Assembly: GCA_026075535.2 (NCBI GenBank)
Contig: AP026548.1
Coordinates: 4,464,001 to 4,528,000, forward strand
Source of the DNA: Tricholoma matsutake
Taxonomy: Eukaryota; Basidiomycota; Agaricomycetes; Agaricales; Tricholomataceae
DNA length: 64,000 nucleotides
Direction: 5' to 3'
The position numbers and the translations under genes were made by a program. This document shows positions 20,823 to 32,623 of the stretch, one piece after another; within the stretch, counting starts at the first letter, position 1, and each line of letters starts with the position of its first letter. The notes under the pieces were generated by a model. That model saw nothing but the letters and a program-made list of their open reading frames with translations, was not told the origin of the DNA and searched no databases.

Positions 20823-22420
20823 GCTGAAGTAATAACAGATCTTGAATGGTTGAAGGTGGTAATTCCCTGTGCAATCAGAATGATTTGACAATGTTGGTCT
20901 GTGGACTGATCATGAGGCAGACATGATCATGTGGACTGATGCTAGCCTACAAATTGCATTATCCTTTGTATTCACCAACAAAGGTTTTGTATACTCTCTC
21001 CAAGCACCTCCTCCAGGCAAGAAAATTGACATATTCTTCCTTGAACTCCTAGCCATCATGTCTGCTATCCACTATGCTGGATCACTTCCTCAGCCCCCTC
21101 ATTGCTTGCTGATCTGGACTGATAGTCTTGATGCTGTTGGTGTCCTCAACTCTCTTCACACTACCAAATCACTGCACAATGCACCCCTCCTTGTGGTTGC
21201 ACAGATCATCCTGCATACAGGGATGGATCTTCATGTGCATCATATTTAAGGGAAGAAGAACATCTGAGCTGATACATTATCTCATCTCTTGCTAGATGAG
21301 TACAAGAGCAGATTTCCTGCTAACCATGTCCACTTCTTTAGTCCTCTATGAGAACTACTGGTGGTGCAATGGAGCATGTGCTTTTGAGTGTGTTGGGGGA
21401 ACATCATGCTCATGTTGCTCCCCCACCCATGGACCTGGCTTGGATTGATGCACTTGCACTTCATCTGCAAGTGAATGCTATTGAATGTTTGACCTCAAAA
21501 GGATCCACCACTGGCGCATGTGATTATGTGAGCTTTTGCATCTTACATGCACTTCTGCTGGACCCTACCACTACCACACTGTCTTGTTACATTGCTTATT
21601 CTTCACAATTCATTGCTTATTCTTCACAATTCATTGCTTATTCTTCACAATTCATTGCTTATTCTTCACAATTCATTGCTTATTCTTCACAATTCATTGC
21701 TTCAGGTCCAAAATATCTTACAGGAGTGTGCCACTTTCTTTGTGACATGTATTCCAACTTCGACACCAATCACACACATTCCTCTGGTCACTGCAACCAT
21801 CCATGGCTCAAAGAAGGTCAGAGCTGATCCTGTGCAGCGCAAACTGCCACTTTGCATTGCACATTTGCAGGCATTTTTGAACATTGCTCACTGCACAGAG
21901 TCATATGATGATCTCCTGTTCACTACAATTATGTCCTGTGCATTTTATGGCTGTCACTGGATGGGGGAACTCATTCAGAAGAATGAACAGTCTCTTTGAC
22001 TGGCAAAAAATTGTCAAATGATCTTCTCTGATTTTTGAGAATGGGCATGTGCAGTATCACTTGCCTTATCATAAAGGTGACCCATTTTATCGTGGAATGG
22101 ATGTGCTGTTCATGTCACAAGATGTTGCCAACCCAATCTCCTTTCTACAAGAATTCGTGTCACTGCACAACAGTTGTCATGGCACAAAGTGGCTCTGTTT
22201 CTACAAGAGAATGGTGCACACCCAACATGATCATGATTCGATGTCAAGTTCTTTACCATCCTTGACCATTTTTTTGGAGGACACTCATGCGTGCCAGCTA
22301 TGCGACTTTTCTGGCAAGCCTGGGAGTTTCAGAAACAATCATTCAGGCAATTGGATGGTGGTCATCTGAGGCATGGAAAATTTACATTTGAGAAAACCCT
22401 GCCATCAGGGCCACACAACA
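20823..22420 (+). pseudogene. Ngaro RNase H and tyrosine recombinase, C-terminal part of ORF2
   Basis: Continues the frame broken at 13365. RNase H blocks: MIMWTDASLQIALSFVFTNK, KIDIFFLELLAIMSAIHYAG (catalytic Glu region), LLIWTDSLDAVGVLNSL. The recombinase part includes DLLFTTIMSCAFYGCHWMGE, where the usual catalytic arginine region has changed, VQYHLPYHKGDPFYRGMDVL, and the downstream SGKPGSFRNNHSGNWMVV in a shifted frame. Stops are mostly TGA. A 21-bp in-frame repeat (21590-21695) inflates the linker before the recombinase. In Ngaro-order elements this enzyme integrates a circular DNA copy; here it is clearly inactive. Confidence 0.75.
21590..21695 (+). repeat. Five tandem copies of a 21-bp unit
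   Basis: CATTGCTTATTCTTCACAATT is repeated five times with almost no divergence inside otherwise decayed Ngaro coding DNA. As a multiple of three it preserves frame. Uniform units in an old sequence indicate recent slippage or unequal exchange. Confidence 0.9.
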
Positions 22421-22500
22421 ACTGGCTGCAATCTGCCTGCATCAGCAGGGTTGAGAGACACATTATCATGGCTCCTTGCTCTACATCTCTCTCACACCTC

Positions 22501-23293
22501 CACCACCCCCACACACATCATCATCAGCTCATGCTTTAGCCTCTCCACTTTGTTGCCAATCCATTTTGGGGTCCACCTTTGTGGACCTCCATTTGTGCTA
22601 CCTCTCATTTGATCCATGCAGCAGAGGTTGTCACAAAGATGGGTTCCAGGGGTAAGGAGGCTTTTTGTAGGCCTCTGCACCATTCAAAACCATTTTGCAT
22701 ATCTAGCCTTGCTACCCATGCCAAGCTCCACTCAAAACCCCCTCTTTTTGTGCCATCTCAGTCAGGTGCTAGAGTCTAGCCAATGCCTGATCATAGACAG
22801 TTTTGGCATGATTAGGGGTTCCTTGTGCTGCTTCTCAACTCCCATCTCATCTACAAGCGACACAGGTGAGCATTTTGTGCTCCTACAGGATTTTATCTCA
22901 CTTCTCAGAAGCTGTCAATTTTGGCTTTGCCTTTGAGCTTCGCTCTCACATTGATAGTCATCTTCATTGTGAGATCTTTCCTTTGCTCCTGTGTCAATAA
23001 ACTCACCTTCTCACTTCACAGGATTCAACCGCACTGTTAGCTCTGCTACTTCACTTGGTTGAATCCTCACAGTGAGCAATTTGATTCTCAGATCAATTCT
23101 TTGTTTATTGCTCACACAGGTGCCCTCCAGGCTTCATCTCATTCTTCGAAGCAGTTTTGCTTTTTTGCAGCCCACCCTCCACACCCATTTTTGTTTTGTT
23201 AGAAATAGTATACATATTTTGTTGTCATGTATTAGCCTTTCTGCTCCATTGCCAATCCATTTTGGGGTCCACCTTTGTGGACCTCTGTACTCC
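22501..23293 (+). repeat. Ngaro split repeats B1-A2-B2
   Basis: B1 (about 22501-22633) and B2 (23173-23293) share TTGCCAATCCATTTTGGGGT followed by CCACCTTTGTGGACCTC, which contains the perfect palindrome GGTCCACCTTTGTGGACC. A2 (22634-23172) repeats A1. B2 carries an extra AT-rich piece (about 23190-23225) and is shortened at its right end next to the copia LTR. Confidence 0.75.
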
Positions 23294-23346
23294 TCTCTCA
23301 ACACTCCTCCTCACTGTGGTACTCCTCCTCACATGGAATCATGTTA

Positions 23347-26300
23347 TCATGGGCCTGGAGAACCCCATAAGTAAGTAAATTGTTTGACATCAAGGGGTTT
23401 AGTGAACATGTCAGCAATATTTTCCTGGGTATTGACATATGTAAGGGATAGGTCATTGGACTGGATGTGCTCACAAAGGAAGTGATATTCAATGTTGACA
23501 TGTTTAACACAGCAGTGAAGGAGGGGGTCTTCAGACAAGGTCTTGGTGGCAGAGTTGTCACAATAGAGGCAACAATTGTTGGTAATTGATGGAGGCAAGC
23601 AATGTGCATAACCACATACATTCCTTGGCAGTTTCAAAAGCTGAAATGTACTCTGCCTCACACAAGGATGTGGCAACTACCATCTGCTTGCAGGCAGTCC
23701 AGGAGATAGCGCTGAGCCAAGAGACCATATGTATCCCCCAACACTGCAACACATGTCAAGACAATTGGCCCAGTTAGAATCACTGAATGCTTGGAGGGTG
23801 AGAGGGTTGTCTCCCCCAAAATAAAGTTTGAGGTCTCTTGTCCCCTTCAGGTAACATACCAATCTGATAGCAGTCACCCAGTGATTGAAGGAGTAGCAAT
23901 CAAGTTATTGAGATAATTGTTGAACTGCATATGCAACATTGGGACATGTAGATATGGCCAAATATAGTAAGCAGCTGACAAGTGATTGATATGGAAGTTT
24001 ACTGAGCCATAATTGATCATTGGGGGTTATGGACTGTCTGTCAGGACAGCAGAGCTTGGACCCATTCTCTAGAGGGGCCAATACTGGGTGGGTATCTTTC
24101 TGACCAAACTGTTCAACAATTTTGTCAATAAGAGCCATTTGTGAAAGGGCAACTGTATGCATAGATCTGTCCCAGGTGATGGCAATTCCAATGATGAAAT
24201 GTGCAGTACGGAGTTTAGAAATAGTCCATACCTCTTGCATCTGACCTTTGAAGTGTTTGTTCTCAGCCTGCAAGTCTGCAATGGAGAGAAAATCATCAAC
24301 ATGAATGGCTACAATAACAATCCCAGTGTCAGATTTACAATAGTGTATGCAAGATTTGCAAGACAGGCGAGTAAAGCCCCAGGCAATCATCTGCACATTG
24401 AGTGTCTGGTTTCATATGCATCCACTCTGTTTCATACCATATAGCCCACACTGAAGCTGCCACACCCAGTCTTCTTTCCCAGGCTCTTCAAAACCCACAG
24501 GTTGTTGGATATATTGAATTTCATTGTCAGGTAGTAAGCTGTATAGGAATGCCATCTTAACATCAATCTGTTGGGTATCCCAGCCTAGAGAGGCAGCGAT
24601 GTGTAATAGAATCCACCAAGATTCCATGCGCACAGTCGGTGAGGTAGTTTTAGTGTAGTCTTTTCCATATATTTCTTCAAAATTTTTGAAAACTAGATGT
24701 ACTTTCCCACCTGACCACTTTTCCCACCTCATCTTGCTTAATATGGAAAACCAGTTTCCCTTTTTGGATCCACTTCCCCTGAGGTACTTCATCCTGAGGA
24801 ATTAGTTTGTAGATGCCCATGTCCTTCAGGGATTGTGGTTCATCAATGTAACCTTCCTTCCATCATTCAGCATCAACAGAATTTATGGCCTCCTCCCATG
24901 TCCAGGGGTCATCCTCAAATTGAAGAGACTCAGGATCAAAGTCTGCCATGTCTGAAATGGGGGCTCAGAATTGATGCACTTGATCACTGAGATCAAGGTC
25001 ATCAATAGATTGCCGTAGTTCCTCAATGATGTCATGGTCATGATCAAGTTCAGGGTCAGGTAGGTGACCAGGGTCTGCCATTTGGGTTGCTATTATTGCT
25101 GCTCTCCATTCCCACCATTGTTCCTTCACCCAGACAGCACTCTCTCTTGTGATTCCCAGACAGCAGTAGCAGTTCTAGTAGTTGGTGGACCACCATCCAG
25201 GTTTTTCTCAGTAGGGGTGCATATACATGATGACCAATGTGGGGGTGGCAGTGGTGTTACCACTGGTGGTTGGTCAGTGTCATAAATGCTCTCACTGGGT
25301 ATATTATTATCAGCACATGGTTCCTTGGTGTTGCTGTTGTCTGGGATTATAGGATTGGTATTCAAGTTGGGAGTACCAACCTCACCAAGAATTTCACTAT
25401 CTCCCATAGTGGGTGGTGGTGGTGGTGAGTGACCATCATGACTTTCAAGAAATCTTACATGGTACAATGAGTGGACTTTTCCCATTGCATGGTTATAGCA
25501 ATGGTATGACTTGGATTTCAGGTTGTAACCTACCAGAATGCATTCAATGGAATGTTCAAAGATTTTGGGATTGTCTTTCTTTGGAATGAGGACAAAGGCC
25601 CAGCACCCAGTTTCCCATAGATAGGAGTAGTCAGGTCTATGCTCAAACCATAGTTCCCAAGGTGTAATCCCATTGAGTGAGTGGGTAGTAGTCTTCCTGT
25701 GCAAATGGGAAGCTGTTAAGTAAAATTCATCCCAGAGATAGGGTGGTAAGCAAGAATAAATCCTCATTTCCCATAAGTGTTCAGTGCATCCATTTGGTGC
25801 ATGCATTCAATGCAACCTATGTGTGCTGATGTATGGGGTGCTGTACAATGATGTTCTGTTCCCTGAGTCTTTAACCAGGCTTCCATTTTGTGTGATTTAA
25901 GTTCCCCATTATCAGTGATATATGTTCCCACTTTAAGTCCTGTTTCATTTTCATGGGTGAGTTCCCAGGCTTTAAGTTCAAAGAAAGCGTCATCCTTGTT
26001 TTGAAGAGGTATCAACCAAGGGAATGAGGTATAATCATCAACTATATCCATTACATAGGAGTTCCCAGTGCAAGACCTCACAGCATGTGGCCCTGATAAA
26101 TCCACCCAAACTTTCTCCAACTTCCTCATCACCTTATGACCCTGCCCCTCCCTGTGCTTCTTGGGAATAGGTGTCTTTGTCTGTTTTCCAAGCACACATG
26201 ATTCACATTTAGGTGGCTTCAAGGTGGAAATGATGGGTGCACCTGTAAACATGCCTTTCTTGGCCATGTCCCCAGATGGATTGGTAGTTTGCATGGCCAA

Positions 26301-27653
26301 GGCGGTGATGCCATGTTTCTAAAGTTGGAGATTTATGTATAGTGAAGGCATGGTGGACTGCAACAGAGTGAGATCAAGTGAGTAAAGCTTCTTGGAAAGT
26401 CGGGATCCACAAGCAATCAGCACACCAGTGGACTTGTCAGTGACCCAACACACCATGTTGTCAAAATGGGCAATAGTATTGGAATCATCCACCAAGATGC
26501 CTACAGAAATGAGCCAGATGGCTGAGTTTGGGATGTAGAGTGCATTACATAAGAGAATTGATGTGCCCCGGGCTGTTTTGAGTTTGATATCCCCAATGCC
26601 AATTGTGGCAATGGATGAACCACTGACACCTCTGACAGCATGGGGAAGGATTGGGTGAAGGGAAAGGAAATCCAACTTATCTGAGAATATGTGCACTGTT
26701 GCACCAGAATCAATGATAAAAGGGTGGTTGTCAAGGGAAAGTTGTGATCAATGAGCCTGATTGAGAGGTTCAACCAAAAGCATGTCCTCAGTAGTCCTGG
26801 ACATGTGTTGGTGCCAGTTGATAGTGGTGGAAGCCTCCTCCTCAACAACAAGCCACCCCTCATACTCGATCTCCTCAATAGTTCCTGTGGGAGCTGGATC
26901 AGAAGCAAGACCTGCAAACTCAGGATGAGGGGCAATAGATGGGGTAGGTTCAGGATCCACCATGACTGTGAATGCATGCCCATTGACATCCTTCACTGTG
27001 ATCAGAATTTTAGGAGCCAAGGTACCCACCAATTTCTTCTTGAGTGCCAACTTTTGCACTGTTGTAGATTTGTCAATGGTCTTCCCAGCCATGCCCCCAC
27101 CTGGTTTGATACAATACTCTGTGGTGTGTCCAGTTAATTTACAAGTAGGGTTTCTGCAAGTAGGGACATTGGGCATTTTGTTGGGTTTGACCTGAGTGGT
27201 GAGTGCAATGGGGGAATAAAAAGTATGATGTTGATCATTCTTGAGGAGAGATTGTTCATTTTCCAGGAACAGGTGGATATCTTTCAACCTGTATGGGGAG
27301 CTAGGAGTTGAGGTGGCAATGTTATGAGAAATGATGGAACACACATTAGAGAAATTGTTGCTAAGGGAATTTAGGAGGGCAATGCAGCAGAGGAAATCAG
27401 CCTTAATGTCACCGATGGCAATAGCTCGTTTGATGAGAGTGCAGATCTTTTCAGTGGTCTCAGGAAGTGGGGTATCCTTTGTGCACTGCCTGCTGGAGTA
27501 ATTGGACCTAATGAACTGGACCTTCTTTCTGCTGACAATTTTTGAGAGTCATCCAATTTACATCAGGGCCCTTTGTGATGTTGATAGATGGGCACTCAGA
27601 TGGGGAGATACTTGAGGTGAGGAATGCATAGGCCAGGTGCAAATTAGCTTTCC
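23347..27653 (-). pseudogene. Copia gag C-terminus and pol (degenerate)
   Basis: Reading on the minus strand: gag continuation (LAYAFLTSSISPSECP), a CX4CX4HX4C zinc knuckle (CRNPTCKLTGHTTEYC, near 27185-27135), protease (FIIDSGATVHIFSDK, about 26730), GAG-pre-integrase (KCESCVLGKQTKTPIPK), integrase (WVDLSGPH, DIVDDYTSFPW, TYITDNGELK), reverse transcriptase (QIDVKMAFLYSLLPDNE, IVAIHVDDFLSI) and RNase H (AFSDSNWANC, SLCEAEYISAFETAKECMWL, FTKPLDVKQF). Catalytic HVDD in the RT is intact, but many stops and frame changes make it non-functional. The first 68 residues of gag are at 42856-43060, beyond the LINE. Confidence 0.85.
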
Positions 27654-27798
27654 GAGGGATGCTCCTTGATCTAGTACTGCCACCATCTCAATTTTTCCCA
27701 TGGCCTCAACACTGGGGAATGAGAAAGTGGGGCAACTATAAGGATAGAATAGCATTGATACATCACCTACATACCCTTTACATAGCCCTACTAGTATC

Positions 27799-30141
27799 AT
27801 GCCTCAATCTCCCAGAGCCCCAACCCCAATGACCAGACAAAAAACCAACTTAATCACATGATCACAACAGGAACTGGAAGCCAATGGGCAAAACACAGAC
27901 ATTTGATCGAAAGAACAAGCTATAGACTCCCTAATGGCAAAACAATACATAATACCTGGTAATCTGATAGACATCCAGACTCTTGCTTACATCCTCTTAC
28001 AGATAGGAAGCACGATGATCAGAGGACAAAAACAGCTAACAGAGCCATCGCCTTCTTACTAGTCAATGCAAACATGCAGAAAATTGTGGACAAGGTCACC
28101 GTAATAGTCAAGAATCAGCTACAAGAACACATAGATCACTTTACTACAGGAATAGAAAACATGCAAGATGCCATCAAACACATCACCACAGCTACAAATA
28201 CTATGACAGACAAAATTAGTGTTTAAAGGTCCAGTCCAGTCTGGTTTTTGACTTCCAAATGGGGCAACTGGCAACCGCAACCAGTCTAGGACTGACCCAG
28301 ATATTGGAGGACTGCAACCGGACCCTTTAGGACCAGTCCTAATTGGTCCATGGACCAAAAAAAGACTGGTTTGGACCGGTTTTTTGTCATAAAATTTATT
28401 GTGCCAAATAACCCATATGTATCTCAACAAATATGACCATCACCTCATATATATTATATTCATGGATAGAGATTGTAATGCTCCATAGACCGATCCAACA
28501 TTTAAGCAATTCTGTCAAGATTTGACTGAGATATGGCCAAAACCGAAAAGACATGCATTCAATTGCAGTTTGTAGTTTGTAATTTGTAGTTTGTGGTTGC
28601 ACTCATTTGGGCTGTTATATAAATAAAATCCCATGGTACAGATGATTAGGTGTGTTGTTGTTACTTTTATGATGTTATATAGCTGTACAAAAAAAAATAT
28701 AGCTCAGGTAATAAGCAATGCAATCAAAGTTGTTCTGATACAACAAAATACTCGTACAAAAATGTTTTTGGTCATATCTCAACCAATTCTGGACCATTTT
28801 TGATGATCCAGGGACCGAAAATGAAGTAAATATGTGTGGGAGTAAGGTCTAACATACTTTGGGACGAAAGACTGGTTGCAACCGGTTTTAACTGGTTTTT
28901 CATCGGTCCTACTATATTTTTCAAAATGAAAGACCAGCAACTGGACTGAAAAATACCGGTCCATAAATAGACCACTGGTCCGGTCCTAATCGGTCCAGTT
29001 CAGTTCAGTTTTGGTCTTTTTTTCAGTCCTACAGACTGGACCTTTAAACACTAGACAAAATAGATGAAGTCAAGGACAGACTTCAAGAAACGATGGAACA
29101 GCTGACCCAAACAGCACAGGAACTCATAGACAAGACAACAGAACCATCAAACAAAACACCAACAAACCCAGAATCCATGCTCCAACCAACAACCTATGCA
29201 ACAGCAGCGCAACAAGAGCCACATGCAGATCACACAGAGGTAATAACAAGAGGATACACCACTGACAAACAGATTCTGATACAGAAGGACAAAAACGCTA
29301 CAGAGAACATGCGGGATAGCCTATCAGAAAAGGACTTAGTTGTCAAGACAAACACTGCACTGGATCTCATGGGATTATTGGGCATGGACAAGCCTCGGCA
29401 TACAACCTTTATAGGAGCAAAGAAATTAAGAAATGGTAATGTACTATACCAATTGAACACTAAAGAAGCAGCAGCCTGGTTGCAGGCACAAGAGGTACAA
29501 AAGGCATTCATAGAAAAATATGGTGGAACCTCCAACATACACAATAAACTACACTATGTAATAGCAGAATTCATCCTGGTCACCTTTGATGCCAGATCTA
29601 GCTTCATGCATGCAAAAATAGAACAAGACAACTTCATAGGAATAGACTCGATCACATACTCAAAATACATCAAACTGCCACACATCTGTACTGACAACCA
29701 AAGGGTAGCACATGTAATTTTTGGCTTCACGAATTTAGAAGATGCCAACACCGCCATTGCCACAGGCATGTTCATCGAAGGTAAGCACTCTAATGTATGC
29801 AAAATGCTAACCAAACCGAAAAGGTGCCTCAAATGCCAAAAATATGGCCATTACATATTGGACTGCAAAGCTACAGAGGATACTTGCACAAGATGCGGAG
29901 ATCATCACTGCACTACACACTGCATGGTCAACAACAGAGCCAAGTATTGATGCATCAACTGCACAAATAACGAAGTGATAGGACATGGAGTGGCAGACAG
30001 GGAATGCACTGCGTTTGAAGAACAAAGCCAAAAGATACAAGAATGCATACCTGAAAATAAGTACAAATTTTTCCTGACATCAGCCCCATCAATGTGGAAA
30101 TTACTAAACACACCAGCACCAGAACCACATATAGACAGAGC
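27799..30141 (+). pseudogene. LINE ORF1 (nucleic-acid-binding Gag-like protein), split by a MITE
   Basis: Starts near ATG 27799 (MPQSPRAPTPMTRQK). The early part contains TGA stops and a frame change before the MITE at 28217-29053. The frame resumes after it as DKIDEVKDRLQETMEQLTQ, giving a coiled-coil-like stretch. The long clean part (29093-29947) includes a hydrophobic RNA-recognition-like region and two zinc knuckles, CLKCQKYGHYILDC and CTRCGDHHCTTHC. The TGA at 29948 is immediately followed by in-frame CINCTNNEVIGHG, a third cysteine motif, so this stop is secondary. The likely role was chaperoning element RNA. Confidence 0.75.
28217..29053 (-). mobile_element. hAT-like MITE, family A copy 3
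   Basis: 837 bp with ends TAGTGTTTAAAGGTCC and GGACCTTTAAACACTA. It has an exact 8-bp duplication GACAAAAT at 28209-28216 and 29054-29061. Removing it and one duplication restores the LINE ORF1 sequence. Confidence 0.93.
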
Positions 30142-30467
30142 ATGACCAACACAACACCACAATGCCCACCAACTGACAGAATCATCAAATGGGTGCCACC
30201 AACAATGCTTTATGGACAAATGGCAGACTGCACAAAGACAGTGAGGCAGGCCCGCCCCACAAGATCGAACACAAGATGACAGATGGCCAGTATGGCCAGT
30301 CCAAAGAACAATTGATGAGTACTTGGGGTACTCACAAAAACAAGGGAGTTCAAATAACAACACAGTTCACCAAAGCATATATTGGGGAGACAGCAACCCC
30401 AACAAAATAGGACCAGGACCAAGACCAGATGCTATGACACAGAGGAGAGACCACATGCCCCTTGAAT

Positions 30468-31061
30468 ATGTCTGAAGACCATAGCCAAGACAATGCACAG
30501 AAACCCATTCAAATAAGACAGCAAAACATCAACAAATCACTAATAAGCCAACTGGACCTACTCCAGAGCCTAAGACGAGATGACTACGACATCTGTATCA
30601 TACAGGAACCCTTCATTGACTTTAGAGGCAAAATGAGAGCTAACCAACAATGGATTACAGTATACCCAAATACCCATGATGAACACCTGGATAAAACTAG
30701 GTCAGTAATACTCATCAACACTAACCTCTTAACAGATACATGGAAACAGCTATACTTCTGACACCCAGACATCACTGCCATAGAACTCACAGGCAATTTT
30801 GGCATGCTATGAGTTATCAATATCTACAATGATGGTGACAACAACAACATGCTAACACATGTCTTGACATTTATGCAAGACCGAGACTGACTACACCAAA
30901 CAGCAGGCCCCATACACACAATGTGGATGGGGACTTCAACAGACACCACCCAATATGGGACAAACCCAGAAATGCACACCTTTTCACATGCAAAAACCTA
31001 GACCTAGCACAACCACTACTACACCTATTAGCACATCACAGTATGAAAATGGTGCTACCAC
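30468..31061 (+). pseudogene. LINE ORF2, endonuclease part (left of Z insertion)
   Basis: ATG 30468 (MSEDHSQDNAQKP) leads into an apurinic-type endonuclease: IRQQNINKSLISQLDLLQSL, YDICIIQEPFIDFRGK (catalytic Asn/Glu blocks), VINIYND, then DGDFNRHHPIWDK in a shifted frame. It stops at LPPYI where Z copy 2 was inserted. Several TGA and frame changes are present. Confidence 0.75.
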
Positions 31062-31422
31062 CATACATCGAGGTCTTCGTCCTCCCCCACGTATTCCTAG
31101 AGGAATCCTGGAGGAATCCTCCAGGATTATTGGGAACCAATGTTCCAGCCATTTGTGACTCAAGTATATATTCCTGGCTCTTCCCATTCCAGGGGGATTC
31201 CTGGTTGATTCCTGGTAAACTACACTCTTCCAGGAGGAATTCCTGGAATTCCCCAGGACTCTGGTACCAGGAATCCACCAGGACTCTCAGGACTCTACCA
31301 AGACTCTAACAGGAATCCAGTGGCACTCACCAGGAATCCGCCAGGACTCTACCAGGACTCTACCAGGACTCCACTGGGATTTAACCAGGAGTCTTTATTA
31401 CTACTAAGTAATAAAATAAATG

Positions 31423-31495
31423 TCATGAGCCAGAATTGAACCCTTGGCATTAGATGAAAACATCATAGCACAGCCAATATAACCACTACACCACA
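31423..31495 (-). repeat. tRNA-like segment at left end of Z copy 2
   Basis: On the minus strand TGTGGTGTAGTGGTTATATTG is an excellent A box/D arm, and GGGTTCAATTCTGG about 40 nt later is a good B box/T arm. The 73-nt length fits a tRNA. The acceptor stem pairs only partly, so it is read as a polymerase III promoter-like relic. Confidence 0.6.
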
Positions 31496-31765
31496 TAGAT
31501 TTACAATGTATATCCACTAACTGCTCTAGGTACCATTGGGGCAGCTGTGCATGACAAAGCACACAGCCGCATCATCAACACTGCCAGCTCATCATCCACA
31601 TCACCACCACTCTCAACGACGACACCACCTCCCTTCCACCGCCTCCCCTCCATCAACACCTCTTGCCACTGCTCCTATGGCCACCACCACATTGTCTAAT
31701 GCCGCCAATGGCCGTATTTGAACCACCTCGGGCCCAAATGACGACGGATGTCATTTGGGGCCCAG

Positions 31766-31822
31766 GTAATGTTTTTTACTTTTTTTTTATTGAATTAACT
31801 AATATTTTCTTTCCTTCTTTAG
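31766..31822 (+). other. Intron-like unit after palindrome 31728-31762
   Basis: The palindrome GGGCCCAAATGACG...TGTCATTTGGGGCCC is followed by CAG|GTAATG, a T-rich run and TTCTTTAG|GTTCTAACTAT (57 nt). The downstream GTTCTAACTAT is shared with the unit ending at 18941. Confidence 0.5.
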
Positions 31823-32031
31823 GTTCTAACTATATCATGACAACAAGACGACACCAAATGACAAACGACAAGCGACAAGTGAGGGACAGATGACAAATGA
31901 CAAGTGACAAATGACAAATGACAAGCGAGCGACAGATGACAGACGACAAGCGATGAACGATGAATGACGACACAGAGAGGTAGGGCTGGCAAAGGGCCCA
32001 AGAGACATTGACGACGTCTCTTGGGCCATAA

Positions 32032-32080
32032 GTAAGTTTTTTTCTCTTATTTTTTTGGTCACTGACAAAACTTTTTTAAG
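32032..32080 (+). other. Intron-like unit after palindrome 31994-32027
   Basis: The palindrome GGGCCCAAGAGAC...GTCTCTTGGGCC is followed by GTAAGTTTTTTTC ... TTTTTTAAG (49 nt). A partial third copy follows: GGGCCCTAC at about 32114 and TTTATAG|GTTCTACTC at 32183. Confidence 0.45.
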
Positions 32081-32623
32081 TACTAGCTACTGACTACGAT
32101 GAGACTGGATGGGCCCTACATAATTTTTTTTTGTTTGCTTTTTGTTTTTATAAACTAACTAACTCATTTCTTTTGTTTTATAGGTTCTACTCTACTGGTA
32201 ACAACGGCTGGACATGAGACAACCCAACACACCCACCCCACGCCTGCAAGCCTCTGCTCATAGGGTGGATCGTGAGTGTGTGCAGTCGATGACAATGATG
32301 ACGCCACTGCCTACCAGCACCAGAACCCCGAGAACACGAAGCATGGCCACCAACCACAATGGACAATGACAACAGGGCCAATGACACACCACCTGCCTCC
32401 AGCCCCATGAGCCACTGCTCATGGGGTGGATTGCAGGTGGAATGGCGATGATGGCCACCACTACACAGCAGGAGACAGCCAGGATGGCAACAATGACCAG
32501 GAAGGGCATGGCGACCAGGAGCAGCACGGAAATGATGCCCAGGACAGCAACAATGAGGACAGCAACAACAAAGGCCCGGCACCCAGGACAACAGGGACAG
32601 GACAACAGGCACAACTCACCAGG

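Larger units (their letters stand above)
9439..23293 (+). mobile_element. Ngaro/DIRS-order tyrosine-recombinase retrotransposon, interrupted
   Basis: The coding order is gag-like protein with Cys/His knuckles, reverse transcriptase, RNase H, then tyrosine recombinase. It is bounded by split direct repeats: A1 at 9443-9982, then B1 (22501-22633), A2 (22634-23172) and B2 (23173-23293) at the right. That arrangement is the Ngaro hallmark, and no target duplication is expected. It is inserted in the copia 3' LTR. Removing the hAT-like element (13374-20814) and the solo LTR (11184-11889) leaves about 5.7 kb. Numerous TGA stops and an altered catalytic site show it is inactive. Confidence 0.8.

Noticed and set aside
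21590..21695. Regular repeats considered as a CRISPR array
   Set aside because: The units are contiguous without spacers and the organism is eukaryotic.
23347..23676. Open frame running from copia pol towards the Ngaro B2 repeat, first read as a normal copia end lacking an LTR
   Set aside because: The missing 3' LTR is at 9112-9438 plus 23294-23303; the DNA in between is the Ngaro insertion.
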